Shown here piece after piece: positions 8,648-16,795 of a stretch of 29,481 nucleotides of DNA. The stretch spans positions 1-29,481 of the forward strand of contig FR902933.1 of NCBI GenBank assembly GCA_000438155.1, read 5' to 3'. The translations under genes were made by a program, and so were the position numbers. Source of the stretch: Firmicutes bacterium CAG:95. Lineage in GTDB: Bacteria; Bacillota; Clostridia; Lachnospirales; Lachnospiraceae. Within the stretch, counting starts at the first letter, position 1. Each line of letters starts with the position of its first letter. The notes beneath the pieces are model-generated. The model had not been told where the DNA came from. It did no database searches and saw nothing but the letters and a program-made list of their open reading frames with translations.

Positions 8648-9802
8648 ATGGAAGTATATTTAGACAATTCTGCAACGACCCGGTGCTTTCCGGAAGCTGC
8701 AGAGCTTATGAAGCAGATTATGTGTGAGGATTACGGAAATCCTTCCAGTCTTCATAGAAAGGGAGTGCAGGCAGAAAACCATCTGCGTACAGCCAAAGAA
8801 ACCATTGCAAAGATTTTAAAGGTGAATGAGAAGGAGCTTCTTTTCACCTCAGGAGGTACAGAGTCCGATAATCTTGCCCTGATTGGAGCAGCACATGCAA
8901 ACTGCCGCAGGGGAAAGCATCTGATTACGACATCGATTGAACATCCGGCAATTCTGCAGACGATGAAATATCTGGAGGAGGAGGGTTACCGGGTAACCTA
9001 TCTGCCGGTGGATGAGAAGGGCTGCATCCGTCTTGAGGATCTGCAGCGTGCCATTACGGGAGAGACCATACTGGTTTCCATCATGTACACGAATAATGAA
9101 GTCGGTTCACAGCAGCCCATTGCACAGGCAGGTGCACTGATTAAGAAGATGAATCCCCAGATCCTCTTCCATGTGGATGCCGTGCAGGGGTTTGGCAAGG
9201 CCAGAATTTATCCGAAAAGGATGAATATTGATATGCTCTCTGTCAGCGGACACAAGATCCACGGACCTAAAGGAGTTGGCTTCCTTTATGTTGACAGCCA
9301 TGTGAAGCTTAAACCCATCATATTTGGCGGCGGCCAGCAGGGCGGCATGCGTTCCGGTACCGAGAATGTGCCCGGTATTGCAGGAATTGCGAAAGCCGCA
9401 CAAATCATGTATGACAATTACGATCAGGATATAGAGAAGCTTTATGACCTTAAGAAATGCTTTATTGAGGGTGTGAAGAAGATCGACCGGGTGATCGTGA
9501 ACGGCCCGGACTGTATGGATGGCGCACCCCATATCGTGAGTGTTTCCTTTAGTGGTGTAAGGAGTGAGGTACTGCTTCATTCCCTGGAGGATAAGGGAAT
9601 CTACGTGTCGGCGGGAAGTGCATGCTCCGCACACAAGCCACAGCCTTCAGCAACTTTAATGGCGATGGGCGTTCCGAAGGATCTGCTGTCATCAACGATC
9701 CGCTTCAGTTTTTCCGTCTTTACCACCATGGAAGAAATCAACTATACTTTAGAGGCTTTGTATGATATAATTCCCATGCTCAGGAAGTACACCCGTAAAT
9801 AA
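8648..9802 (+). CDS. Cysteine desulfurase (NifS/IscS-like), sulfur donor for ThiI
   Basis: A 384-residue PLP enzyme that takes sulfur from cysteine as an enzyme-bound persulfide. The fold-type I features are present: TSGGTESDN (68-75), His99, Asp177, the PLP lysine Lys203 in SGHKIHGPKG, and the catalytic Cys326 in SAGSACSAH. It lies 20 bases before thiI. In B. subtilis a dedicated desulfurase (NifZ) next to ThiI provides sulfur for 4-thiouridine, so this copy is most likely ThiI-dedicated. No Fe-S scaffold gene is nearby. AAGGGAAG 7 bases before the ATG supports the start. The preceding 127 bases hold no clear promoter. Confidence 0.93.
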   Translation: MEVYLDNSATTRCFPEAAELMKQIMCEDYGNPSSLHRKGVQAENHLRTAKETIAKILKVNEKELLFTSGGTESDNLALIGAAHANCRRGKHLITTSIEHPAILQTMKYLEEEGYRVTYLPVDEKGCIRLEDLQRAITGETILVSIMYTNNEVGSQQPIAQAGALIKKMNPQILFHVDAVQGFGKARIYPKRMNIDMLSVSGHKIHGPKGVGFLYVDSHVKLKPIIFGGGQQGGMRSGTENVPGIAGIAKAAQIMYDNYDQDIEKLYDLKKCFIEGVKKIDRVIVNGPDCMDGAPHIVSVSFSGVRSEVLLHSLEDKGIYVSAGSACSAHKPQPSATLMAMGVPKDLLSSTIRFSFSVFTTMEEINYTLEALYDIIPMLRKYTRK

Positions 9803-9822
9803 ATATAGAAAGAGAGTAACTG

Positions 9823-11007
9823 ATGTTTACAGCATTTTTGATTAAGTATGCCGAGATCGGTGTAAAAGGAAAGAACAAGTATTTATTCGAAGAGGCGCTG
9901 GCAAAGCAGGTAAAATATGCTTTGAAGCGTTGTGAAGGTGAATTTAAGGTTACCAGGACCGAGGGCAGAATTTATGTGCATGCCCTGACCGGCTTTGATT
10001 TTGATGAAACTGTGAATGAATTAAAGACGGTATTTGGTATCAGTGGAATCTGTCCGGTCATCCATGTAGAGGATGAAGGCTTTGAGAAGCTTTCCCGGAC
10101 CGTGATTGATTATATGAACGAGAACTATCCGGATAAGAACATTACCTTCAAGGTAAATACCCGTCGTGCACGGAAGAATTATCCGATGGATTCCCAACAG
10201 GTAAACCGTGAAATGGGTGGAGTAATCCTTGATGCATTTCCTGAAATGCGCGTGGATGTTCATCATCCGGATGTTATGCTCCACATTGAAATCCGTGAAA
10301 AGATTTATATTTATTCTATGGAAATTCCGGGCCCCGGCGGAATGCCGGTCGGCAGTAACGGCAAGGCAATGCTCCTTTTGTCCGGAGGTATTGATTCCCC
10401 GGTTGCGGGCTATATGATCGCCAAACGGGGCGTAAAGATTGATGCAGTTTACTTCCATGCACCCCCATATACCAGTGACCGTGCGAAGCAGAAGGTAGTT
10501 GATCTTGCAAGACAGGTATCCCGCTACTCGGGTCCGATTTATCTGCATACCATTAACTTTACTGATATTCAGCTTTACATCTATGAGAAATGCCCGCATG
10601 AAGAGCTTACCATTATCATGCGCCGTTATATGATGAAAATCGCAGAGATCATTGCCAAAGAAAATGAGTGCCTTGGCCTGATTACCGGTGAAAGTATTGG
10701 ACAGGTTGCCTCCCAGACTGTGCAGTCTCTGGCTGTAACCAACGAAGTGTGTACCCTTCCGGTATTCCGTCCTCTGATTGGATTTGATAAGATGGAGATC
10801 GTTGATATTTCCGAAAAGATCGGCACTTACGAAACCTCGATTCTTCCCTACGAAGACTGCTGTACCATTTTCGTAGCCAAGCATCCGGTAACGAAACCGA
10901 ACCTGAACATTATCAAACGCCATGAGGAAAATCTCAAAGAGAAGATTGATGAACTCGTGCAGCAGGCACTTGATTCCGACGTGGTAGAAATTGTTAAAGT
11001 GGATTAA
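9823..11007 (+). CDS. thiI: tRNA uracil 4-sulfurtransferase ThiI (without rhodanese domain)
   Basis: A 394-residue protein that makes 4-thiouridine at position 8 of tRNA. It has an N-terminal ferredoxin-like part, a THUMP domain (about 60-165) and a PP-loop ATP pyrophosphatase with LLLSGGIDSPVAG (Ser187-Ser192). The conserved PYEDCCTIF cysteine pair (346-347) is near the C-terminus. It ends without the rhodanese domain of the E. coli enzyme, as in Bacillus, so it cannot make the thiazole sulfur transfer that needs that domain. The neighbouring desulfurase presumably loads sulfur directly. Translation start has GAAAGAGAG upstream. Confidence 0.95.
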   Translation: MFTAFLIKYAEIGVKGKNKYLFEEALAKQVKYALKRCEGEFKVTRTEGRIYVHALTGFDFDETVNELKTVFGISGICPVIHVEDEGFEKLSRTVIDYMNENYPDKNITFKVNTRRARKNYPMDSQQVNREMGGVILDAFPEMRVDVHHPDVMLHIEIREKIYIYSMEIPGPGGMPVGSNGKAMLLLSGGIDSPVAGYMIAKRGVKIDAVYFHAPPYTSDRAKQKVVDLARQVSRYSGPIYLHTINFTDIQLYIYEKCPHEELTIIMRRYMMKIAEIIAKENECLGLITGESIGQVASQTVQSLAVTNEVCTLPVFRPLIGFDKMEIVDISEKIGTYETSILPYEDCCTIFVAKHPVTKPNLNIIKRHEENLKEKIDELVQQALDSDVVEIVKVD

Positions 11008-11068
11008 TTGGAATTCTTAGACCAATTTGTATCGTTGAGATCTGACTAATTAGAGAAAGAGAAGATTG

Positions 11069-11160
11069 AGTGCCCAGTTATACTTAGTTCTTGTGCATTC
11101 GGAGAGGCTTAGAACTTCTTAGCTTCGTAGTCCTGCACAAGGACAAGTATATGGGGCACT
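11069..11160. other. Long imperfect hairpin, about 92 nt, between convergent genes
   Basis: The arm at 11069-11097 (begins AGTGCCC, ends CTTGTGCA) is complementary to 11134-11160 (begins TGCACAAG, ends GGGCACT). The pairing is three blocks: 7 bp of GC-rich outer stem, a TATACTT block, and 8 bp of CTTGTGCA, separated by small mismatches. The 36-base centre contains a further weak pair around GCTTAGAA/TTCTTAGC. No T run follows on either strand, so it is not a standard terminator. It could be a structured RNA, a processing signal or a palindromic mobile remnant. Confidence 0.6.
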
Positions 11161-11173
11161 GTGATGCAAAAAC

Positions 11174-11209
11174 AAAACAAGTGCCAAATCGAAATTCAGC
11201 ACTTGTTTT
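11174..11209. terminator. Bidirectional terminator between thiI and the HPr-like gene
   Basis: A perfect 11-bp inverted repeat AAAACAAGTGC (11174-11184) / GCACTTGTTTT (11199-11209) has A and T runs at both ends. It can end thiI transcripts on plus and the HPr-like transcript on minus, whose stop codon is at 11246. Confidence 0.75.
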
Positions 11210-11245
11210 CAAATTCGTATTAAGTACAGATTTTAAAGCCGGATC

Positions 11246-11476
11246 CTAGATCATGTAAGGCTTTAAGGTTTCTAATACCTCATCAACGTTCTCTTCTGCA
11301 TGGATGTTCAGATCAATCGGTCTGGAAAGATCAAGACTGAAGATACCCATGATAGACTTAGCGTCGATAACGTATCTGCCGGATACTAAGTCAAAGTCAT
11401 AATCAAACTTTGTAATATCATTTACAAAAGATTTTACTTTGTCGATAGAATTTAAAGAAATTTGAATTGTTTTCAT
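11246..11476 (-). CDS. HPr-like protein lacking the phosphorylatable histidine
   Basis: A 76-residue protein with the length and pattern of an HPr domain. The region around Ser41 (AKSIMGIFSLDL) matches the HPr regulatory serine loop (Ser46 of B. subtilis HPr), and it is the usual site of HPr kinase. The segment that should carry the active His15 (GIHARPA in true HPr) is replaced by a sequence without any histidine. It therefore cannot be an ordinary PTS phosphocarrier. It recalls Crh, a His-less HPr paralogue involved in catabolite control, but orthology is not shown. GGAGG precedes the ATG. It is monocistronic, with its own promoter and terminator. Confidence 0.75.
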   Translation of the reverse strand: MKTIQISLNSIDKVKSFVNDITKFDYDFDLVSGRYVIDAKSIMGIFSLDLSRPIDLNIHAEENVDEVLETLKPYMI

Positions 11477-11511
11477 TTCTGAATTACCTCCTTGTTTTCA
11501 TACCTTCTGTT

Positions 11512-11543
11512 ATTATAGTAATGGGTGAAACTGGAAAAGTCAA
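11512..11543 (-). promoter_or_regulatory. Probable promoter of the HPr-like gene
   Basis: Read on minus, TTGACT (11543-11538) is followed after 17 bases by TACTAT and its overlapping TATAAT (11520-11512 region). It is placed 36 bases upstream of the start. Overlapping signals on plus (TTGTTT at 11492, TATAGT at 11514) may serve mtaB, making this a shared divergent promoter region. Confidence 0.5.
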
Positions 11544-11564
11544 TGCTAAAAAAGGACAAAATTA

Positions 11565-12938
11565 ATGGATAATACTATGAAAAGTGTAGCATTTCATAAT
11601 TTGGGATGTAAGGTAAATGGCTACGAAATGGACTATATGCAACAAAATTTACAGGAAAGAGGTTATATTGTTGTACCTTTTGATACAAAAGCAGATATTT
11701 ACATCATTAATACCTGCTCTGTAACCAACATGGCAGACCGGAAAAGCCGCCAGATGATCCACCGTGCGAAGAAGATGAATCCGGATGCAGTCGTGGTTGC
11801 GGTTGGATGTTATGTACAGACAAGTACAGAAGAGGTATTGCAGGATCTGAGTATCGATATTGCTATTGGAAATAACCGGAAAAAAGATCTTGTCGAGATC
11901 ATCGAGGAGTACCTGCGCCGCAGTGAGCAGGAGGGGGAGTCCTTTACAATTGAAGAAAAGAAGTCTTTCTCGGAAAGAAATATCATAGATATTAATCATA
12001 CCGATGAATATGAGGACATGCAGCTTTCCCATACGGCAGAGCATACCCGTGCATTCTTAAAGGTACAGGATGGCTGTAACCAGTTCTGTTCCTATTGTAT
12101 CATTCCGTATGCCAGAGGCCGGATCCGTTACCGTGCAATGGAGGAAATATTGAAAGAAGTGCGGGAACTGACTGCAAATGGATATCAGGAGATTGTTCTT
12201 ACAGGGATTCACTTAAGCTCCTATGGGATGGAAAAGGGGAATGATTTTACAAAAAGCAGACTGGGTGAACTGATCCGGGCTGTGAATGCTGTGGAGGGAG
12301 TGCGCCGGATCCGTCTGGGATCGCTGGAGCCGCGTATTATTACAGAGGAGTTTGCAAAGGAGCTGTCGCAGTGTGAGAAGCTGTGTCCTCATTTTCACCT
12401 GTCCCTACAGAGCGGATGCGATTCTGTGCTTCAACGTATGAATAGAAAGTACACAACCGGGGAATATTACGAGAAGGTAGAGATCCTTCGGAAATTTTTT
12501 GATAAACCGGCAATTACCACGGACGTAATTGTTGGTTTCCCGCAGGAAACGGAAGAAGAATTTATGCAGACGGTGGAATTCCTTAAGAAAATCCGGTTCT
12601 ATGAAACCCATATCTTTAAATATTCGAAGAGAAAGGGCACTCCGGCGGCCATCATGCAGGGACAGATTCCGGAGGAAGTAAAGAGCGTGCGGAGTGACCG
12701 CCTTTCAGAACTTCATACGCAGAACAGCCATGCGTTCCGGGAGTCCTACATAGGAAAACAGGTAGAATATCTGTTAGAGGAAGAGATGGTCATTGACGGG
12801 GTGCGTTACCAGACCGGTTATACCAGGGAATATATCCGGATTGCCCTGAAAACGCAGGAGGATTTGTCGGGAACCATTCAAAAAGGAGTGATCAGGGAGT
12901 TTCTAAAACCGGACATCCTTCTTGTATTTTCCAGTTAA
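11565..12938 (+). CDS. mtaB: tRNA t6A37 methylthiotransferase MtaB (radical SAM)
   Basis: A 457-residue MiaB-family enzyme that converts t6A37 to ms2t6A37 in tRNAs. The N-terminal UPF0004 domain carries Cys15 (NLGCKVNGYE), Cys51 and Cys82, the ligands of the auxiliary 4Fe-4S cluster. The radical-SAM site is Cys171, Cys175 and Cys178 in CNQFCSYCIIPYARGR. A C-terminal TRAM-like domain occupies about 395-457. The wording NLGCKVNGYE favours MtaB over MiaB or RimO. The ATG at 11565 has AAAGGA 8 bases before it. It is divergent from the HPr-like gene, and the downstream genes follow closely. Confidence 0.94.
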   Translation: MDNTMKSVAFHNLGCKVNGYEMDYMQQNLQERGYIVVPFDTKADIYIINTCSVTNMADRKSRQMIHRAKKMNPDAVVVAVGCYVQTSTEEVLQDLSIDIAIGNNRKKDLVEIIEEYLRRSEQEGESFTIEEKKSFSERNIIDINHTDEYEDMQLSHTAEHTRAFLKVQDGCNQFCSYCIIPYARGRIRYRAMEEILKEVRELTANGYQEIVLTGIHLSSYGMEKGNDFTKSRLGELIRAVNAVEGVRRIRLGSLEPRIITEEFAKELSQCEKLCPHFHLSLQSGCDSVLQRMNRKYTTGEYYEKVEILRKFFDKPAITTDVIVGFPQETEEEFMQTVEFLKKIRFYETHIFKYSKRKGTPAAIMQGQIPEEVKSVRSDRLSELHTQNSHAFRESYIGKQVEYLLEEEMVIDGVRYQTGYTREYIRIALKTQEDLSGTIQKGVIREFLKPDILLVFSS

Positions 12939-12983
12939 ATGGTTTAATATGGAAAAGAGTGTAAACTTATGGAGAGGTGTAAG

Positions 12984-13253
12984 ATGCAGGATTTAGGAAA
13001 TACACAGTTTTTTTGTGTTGAAAAGGATAATAACAGCGTAAGACTTGTATTGCAGGAAGTATATGAGGCTCTTGTTGAGAAGGGATACAATCCGGTGAAT
13101 CAGATCGTGGGATATATTATGTCCGGAGATCCTACATATATTACCAGTCATAGGAATGCCAGAAGCCTGATCATGAAATTGGAGAGGGATGAGCTGGTAG
13201 AAGAAATGCTGACGGCTTATATTAAGAACAATCATTGGAGCAAGGACGAGTAA
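12984..13253 (+). CDS. ireB: IreB family regulatory phosphoprotein (UPF0297, YrzL)
   Basis: An 89-residue protein of the IreB/YrzL family, starting MQDLGNTQFF. IreB of Enterococcus is a substrate of the Ser/Thr kinase IreK and affects cephalosporin resistance. The threonines in the N-terminal NTQFF area are the likely phosphosites by family analogy. I prefer the ATG at 12984, because GGAGAGG sits 6 bases before it. The upstream in-frame ATG at 12969 would consume that site as codons. It ends one base before ruvX, the conserved ireB-ruvX-DUF1292 order. Confidence 0.92.
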   Translation: MQDLGNTQFFCVEKDNNSVRLVLQEVYEALVEKGYNPVNQIVGYIMSGDPTYITSHRNARSLIMKLERDELVEEMLTAYIKNNHWSKDE

Positions 13254-13254
13254 T

Positions 13255-13692
13255 ATGCGAATTATGGGATTGGATTATGGATCCAAAACAGTAGGGGTTG
13301 CCATCAGTGATGCCATGCGGATTACCGCACAGGGAATTGAGATTATCCGCCGTAAGGATGAGAATAAGCTCCGCCAGACACTGGCACGGATTGAGGAGCT
13401 GATCGAAGAATACGAGGTTACGGAAATTGTTTTGGGGCTTCCGAAGAATATGAACGACACCATGGGTCCCCGGGTTGAAGCAACCATGGAATTTAAAGAG
13501 AAGTTAGAGCGCAGAACAGGGCTTCCGGTACATACCTTCGATGAAAGATTAACAACCGTAACCGCAGATAAGACGATGATGGAAGCAGGAGTACGCCGGG
13601 AACACCGTAAGGAATATGTGGATATGATTGCTGCAACGCTGATTTTACAGGGATATCTTGACCGGCAGGCAATGAAAAAGAAAGAAGATTAA
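13255..13692 (+). CDS. ruvX: Putative pre-16S rRNA nuclease / Holliday-junction resolvase-like RuvX (YqgF)
   Basis: A 145-residue RNase H-fold protein. The catalytic aspartate is Asp7 in IMGLDYGSKTVGVA. GLPKNMNDTMGPR and DERLTTVTA are conserved motifs, and the C-terminal DMIAATLILQGYLD supplies the last acidic residue. YqgF proteins process the 5' end of 16S rRNA in E. coli and were once thought to resolve Holliday junctions. Tight coupling with ireB (1-base gap) and DUF1292 is typical for Firmicutes. Confidence 0.94.
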   Translation: MRIMGLDYGSKTVGVAISDAMRITAQGIEIIRRKDENKLRQTLARIEELIEEYEVTEIVLGLPKNMNDTMGPRVEATMEFKEKLERRTGLPVHTFDERLTTVTADKTMMEAGVRREHRKEYVDMIAATLILQGYLDRQAMKKKED

Positions 13693-13706
13693 ACAGGGGA
13701 AGTATT

Positions 13707-13976
13707 GTGGAGAAGATTACATTTACACTGGATACCAATGAAACAGCAGAATTTTATGTGCTGGAACAGACGAAGCTTTTCGGACATCCTTATATTTTAG
13801 TTACCGAGGAAGAAGAGGGTGACGGCGAAGCACTGATTTTAAAAGAAATCACCGGAAGCAGGGATGGTGATACTATTTATGAAATCGTGGAAGATGAAAC
13901 AGAACTGCGTGCTGTAGCAGATGTATTTGAGAATCTGTTAGAGGATGTATCTTTAACCGACGGTGAAGAGCTGTAA
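13707..13976 (+). CDS. DUF1292 family protein (YrzB, UPF0473)
   Basis: An 89-residue highly acidic protein with the DUF1292 pattern: ITFTLDTNETAEFYVLEQTKL..., then YILVTEEEEGDGEALILKE, then a C-terminal acidic helix. Function is unknown. It starts with GTG at 13707, with AGGGGAAG just upstream, 14 bases after ruvX. Its place after ireB and ruvX is conserved (yrzL-yrrK-yrzB in Bacillus), which makes the assignment secure despite the short length. Confidence 0.9.
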   Translation: MEKITFTLDTNETAEFYVLEQTKLFGHPYILVTEEEEGDGEALILKEITGSRDGDTIYEIVEDETELRAVADVFENLLEDVSLTDGEEL

Positions 13977-14103
13977 GCTTTAAATTATAAACCATACAGT
14001 AATTGCGGGAGTTACATCGGATGGATTCATTTATCCGGAGGACGGATTTGTTTGCTGCGGGATCGGAGATGCAGAAGACAGCAAAGGAAACCGCCATCCT
14101 TAT

Positions 14104-14132
14104 TTGATATAACGGCAGGTCCGGATTATGAA
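14104..14132 (+). promoter_or_regulatory. Candidate promoter of the RNase J gene
   Basis: TTGATA (14104-14109), a 17-base spacer and TATGAA (14127-14132) lie about 50 bases before the rnj TTG start, within the 206-base gap after DUF1292. Confidence 0.4.
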
Positions 14133-14182
14133 TCATGGGTGAAACTCTGCATGTGCTGTAAAGAATGTGGAGGTAAAACTGA

Positions 14183-15856
14183 TTGAAGAAAAAACAGACA
14201 GAATCTGTCTCCAGTCTCAAGGTAATTCCCCTTGGAGGCCTGGAACAGATCGGAATGAACATTACTGCCTTTGAGTACGAAGACAGTATTATTGTAGTTG
14301 ACTGCGGTCTGTCCTTTCCGGAGGACGATATGCTGGGCATTGACCTGGTAATTCCGGATGTGACCTATTTAAAGAATAACATTGATAAGGTGAAGGGCTT
14401 TATGATTACTCACGGACATGAAGATCATATCGGGGCACTTCCCTATATCCTGAAGGATATTAATGTTCCTGTTTATGCGACGAAGCTGACAATGGGAATC
14501 ATTGAAAACAAGCTCAAAGAGCATGAGCTTTTAGGGATAACGAAGCGTAAGGTTGTGAAGTTCGGACAGTCCATTATTCTTGGACAGTTCCGTATTGAAT
14601 TTATTAAGACGAATCACAGTATCGTGGATGCTGCAGCACTGGCCATTTATTCCCCGGCAGGAATTATTGTGCATACCGGAGATTTCAAGGTGGATTACAC
14701 ACCGGTATTCGGAGATTCCATCGATTTACAGCGCTTTGCCGAGATTGGTAAAAAGGGTGTACTGGCATTGATGTGCGATTCTACGAATGCAGAGCGGACA
14801 GGCTTTACGCCATCGGAGCGGACGGTCGGAAGAACGTTTGATACGCTTTTTGAAGAGCATAAAAATACACGAATCATCATTGCAACGTTTGCATCGAACG
14901 TAGACCGTGTGCAGCAGATCATTAACTCTGCCTACAAATTTGGAAGAAAGGTAGTCGTGGAAGGCCGCAGTATGGTGAATATCATCGAGACGGCAACGAA
15001 CCTTGGGTATCTGAATATTCCTGAAAACACCTTAATTGATATAGAAATGCTGAAGAATTATCCGGATGAAAAGACTGTTATTATTACGACAGGAAGCCAG
15101 GGTGAAAGCATGGCGGCCTTAAGCCGTATGGCAGAGGACAATCACCGGAAGATTTCGATCGGACCTAAGGATACGGTCATCTTTTCTTCCCATCCGATTC
15201 CGGGTAATGAAAAGGCAGTAACCAATGTCATCAATGAGCTTCTGTTAAAGGGCGCAGATGTGATTTTCCAGGATGTGCATGTATCCGGACATGCCTGTCA
15301 GGAAGAAATCAAGCTGATTTATTCTCTGGTACATCCGAAATATGCGATTCCGGTTCATGGAGAGTATAAGCATCTGCGTGCGCAGGCAAAGCTTGCAGAA
15401 GAGCTCGGAATTCCAAAGGATCATATTTTTATCCTGCAGTCGGGCGATGTGCTGGAATTTAACGATGGGGAAGCAAAGGTTTCCGGTAAGGTACCGGTTG
15501 GTGATATTCTGGTAGACGGACTGGGTGTGGGAGATGTCGGAAATGTAGTACTGCGTGACCGACAGCATCTTGCAGAAGATGGTATTATGATTGTTGTACT
15601 GGGACTGGATGGTGCGACTGATCAGCTGATTAGCGGACCTGATATTGTATCCAGGGGCTTTGTATATGTAAAAACGTCAGATGAACTGATGGATGAAGCG
15701 AGGGAGGTCGTTACCCTTGCAGTGGAAGGATGCCTGGATCGTGGCATTACGGATTGGGGCAAGCTTAAGAGTACGATTAAGGACTCACTGGGCGAATTTG
15801 TCTGGAAGAAGACGAAGCGTCGTCCGATGATTCTTCCGATCATCATGGAAATTTAG
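14183..15856 (+). CDS. rnj: Ribonuclease J
   Basis: A 557-residue metallo-beta-lactamase/beta-CASP ribonuclease with 5'-3' exo- and endonuclease activity, central to mRNA turnover in Firmicutes. The zinc site is THGHEDHIGALP (His77, His79, Asp81, His82). HTGDFK near 155 and the C-terminal HVSGHA and VHGEYKH motifs complete the active site. A C-terminal dimerisation domain ends the protein. It starts with TTG (MKKKQTES) behind GGAGG at 9-10 bases. No better ATG exists near the conserved LKVIPLGGL start. The next gene, ylbF, belongs to the same RNA-processing world. Confidence 0.95.
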   Translation: MKKKQTESVSSLKVIPLGGLEQIGMNITAFEYEDSIIVVDCGLSFPEDDMLGIDLVIPDVTYLKNNIDKVKGFMITHGHEDHIGALPYILKDINVPVYATKLTMGIIENKLKEHELLGITKRKVVKFGQSIILGQFRIEFIKTNHSIVDAAALAIYSPAGIIVHTGDFKVDYTPVFGDSIDLQRFAEIGKKGVLALMCDSTNAERTGFTPSERTVGRTFDTLFEEHKNTRIIIATFASNVDRVQQIINSAYKFGRKVVVEGRSMVNIIETATNLGYLNIPENTLIDIEMLKNYPDEKTVIITTGSQGESMAALSRMAEDNHRKISIGPKDTVIFSSHPIPGNEKAVTNVINELLLKGADVIFQDVHVSGHACQEEIKLIYSLVHPKYAIPVHGEYKHLRAQAKLAEELGIPKDHIFILQSGDVLEFNDGEAKVSGKVPVGDILVDGLGVGDVGNVVLRDRQHLAEDGIMIVVLGLDGATDQLISGPDIVSRGFVYVKTSDELMDEAREVVTLAVEGCLDRGITDWGKLKSTIKDSLGEFVWKKTKRRPMILPIIMEI

Positions 15857-15880
15857 ATTTTTTACTGGGGGACAAAGGTC

Positions 15881-16213
15881 ATGTTAGATCAAAATATTCG
15901 CAATCAGGCAGAACAGTTTGTAAGGGACATCCGTGAAACGGATGTGTACAAATCCTATACGATGCAGCTTGCACGGCTGAAGAAGAACCCGGAGCTTTAT
16001 AAGCAGGTAAATGATTACCGTAAGCTGAATTTTGAGATGCAGAATGCAGTGCAGGTGGAGGATCTGTTTGATAAGATGGATTATTTTGAGAAGGAATACA
16101 AGGAATTCCGTGAAAATGTAATTGTAGATGACTTTTTAAAGGCGGAGCTGGCTCTTTGCCGGATGATGCAGGAAATTAATGCCCTGATTGTAGACGGGCT
16201 GAACTTTGAATAA
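15881..16213 (+). CDS. ylbF: YlbF family regulator
   Basis: A 110-residue all-helical protein of the YlbF/YmcA family: VRDIRETDVYKSYTMQLARLKKNPEL, then YRKLNFEMQ, and a C-terminal EFRENVIVDDFLKAELALCRMMQEIN. In B. subtilis, YlbF, YmcA and YaaT form the Y-complex, which directs RNase Y cleavage and affects competence, sporulation and biofilm. Placement 24 bases after RNase J fits an RNA-turnover role. The alternative family member YmcA has a similar length, so the symbol is by best resemblance. Confidence 0.85.
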   Translation: MLDQNIRNQAEQFVRDIRETDVYKSYTMQLARLKKNPELYKQVNDYRKLNFEMQNAVQVEDLFDKMDYFEKEYKEFRENVIVDDFLKAELALCRMMQEINALIVDGLNFE

Positions 16214-16261
16214 TGGTAACCATTCGGAATGGTTGAAAGGCATGAGAAAGGCAGTAGTATT

Positions 16262-16792
16262 ATGAATGCAAAAGCATTAATTGGAACAGTAATCGAAACA
16301 ATCATTAAGGTTTTAGTGCTTGCGGCTGCAATTATCCTGGTGTTTAAGGGTGCAACGAAAGCATATGACTTCGGCTACCGTGTATTTGCGGACGAGCCGA
16401 TGTCCATAACCGGAGGACGGACGATTACCGTTGGAATTGCTGAGGATGCAGATATCAAGGATATTGCGAAGATGCTCGAAGAAAAGGGATTAATTTCCGA
16501 TTACCGGCTGTTTGTCGTGCAGGAGCTTCTGTCGGCACAGCATGACAAAATCAAACCCGGAATTTATGATCTGAGTACGGATATGAAGGCAGAAGAAATG
16601 CTCGAAATTCTTGCAGGTGAAGGTGAGGAAGGAAACAGCGATACCGTTGCACCGAATGCCGAGACCGGAGATACCACAGATCAGTCCGAAGAGGAAATGG
16701 GTACCGAAGAATCAGGCAATGAGGATATGGAAGCAGAGGTGCTTCCGGAAGATACGGCAGAATCTTCAGAATTAACGGAAACGGGAGAATAG
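16262..16792 (+). CDS. MltG-like (YceG N-domain) membrane protein lacking the transglycosylase domain
   Basis: A 176-residue protein with one N-terminal helix (about 8-29). A domain at about 50-124 follows the LysM-like N-terminal pattern of MltG/YceG: VGIAEDADIKDIAKMLEEKGLI, then KIKPGIYDLSTDMKAEEMLEIL. After this comes an acidic Glu/Thr/Ser-rich tail and the stop. The whole catalytic YceG domain with its glutamate is absent. True MltG cleaves nascent peptidoglycan at the membrane. This protein could only bind or scaffold. It occupies the position of yrrL (mltG) before yrrM (trmR) in Bacillus. The ATG at 16262 has AAAGG 10 bases before it and is preferred over 16229. Confidence 0.8.
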   Translation: MNAKALIGTVIETIIKVLVLAAAIILVFKGATKAYDFGYRVFADEPMSITGGRTITVGIAEDADIKDIAKMLEEKGLISDYRLFVVQELLSAQHDKIKPGIYDLSTDMKAEEMLEILAGEGEEGNSDTVAPNAETGDTTDQSEEEMGTEESGNEDMEAEVLPEDTAESSELTETGE

Positions 16793-16795
16793 ACG

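Noticed and set aside
10021..10923. 300-codon open frame on minus inside thiI
   Set aside because: Antisense shadow; ThiI motifs on plus are complete and the minus product has no recognisable domain.
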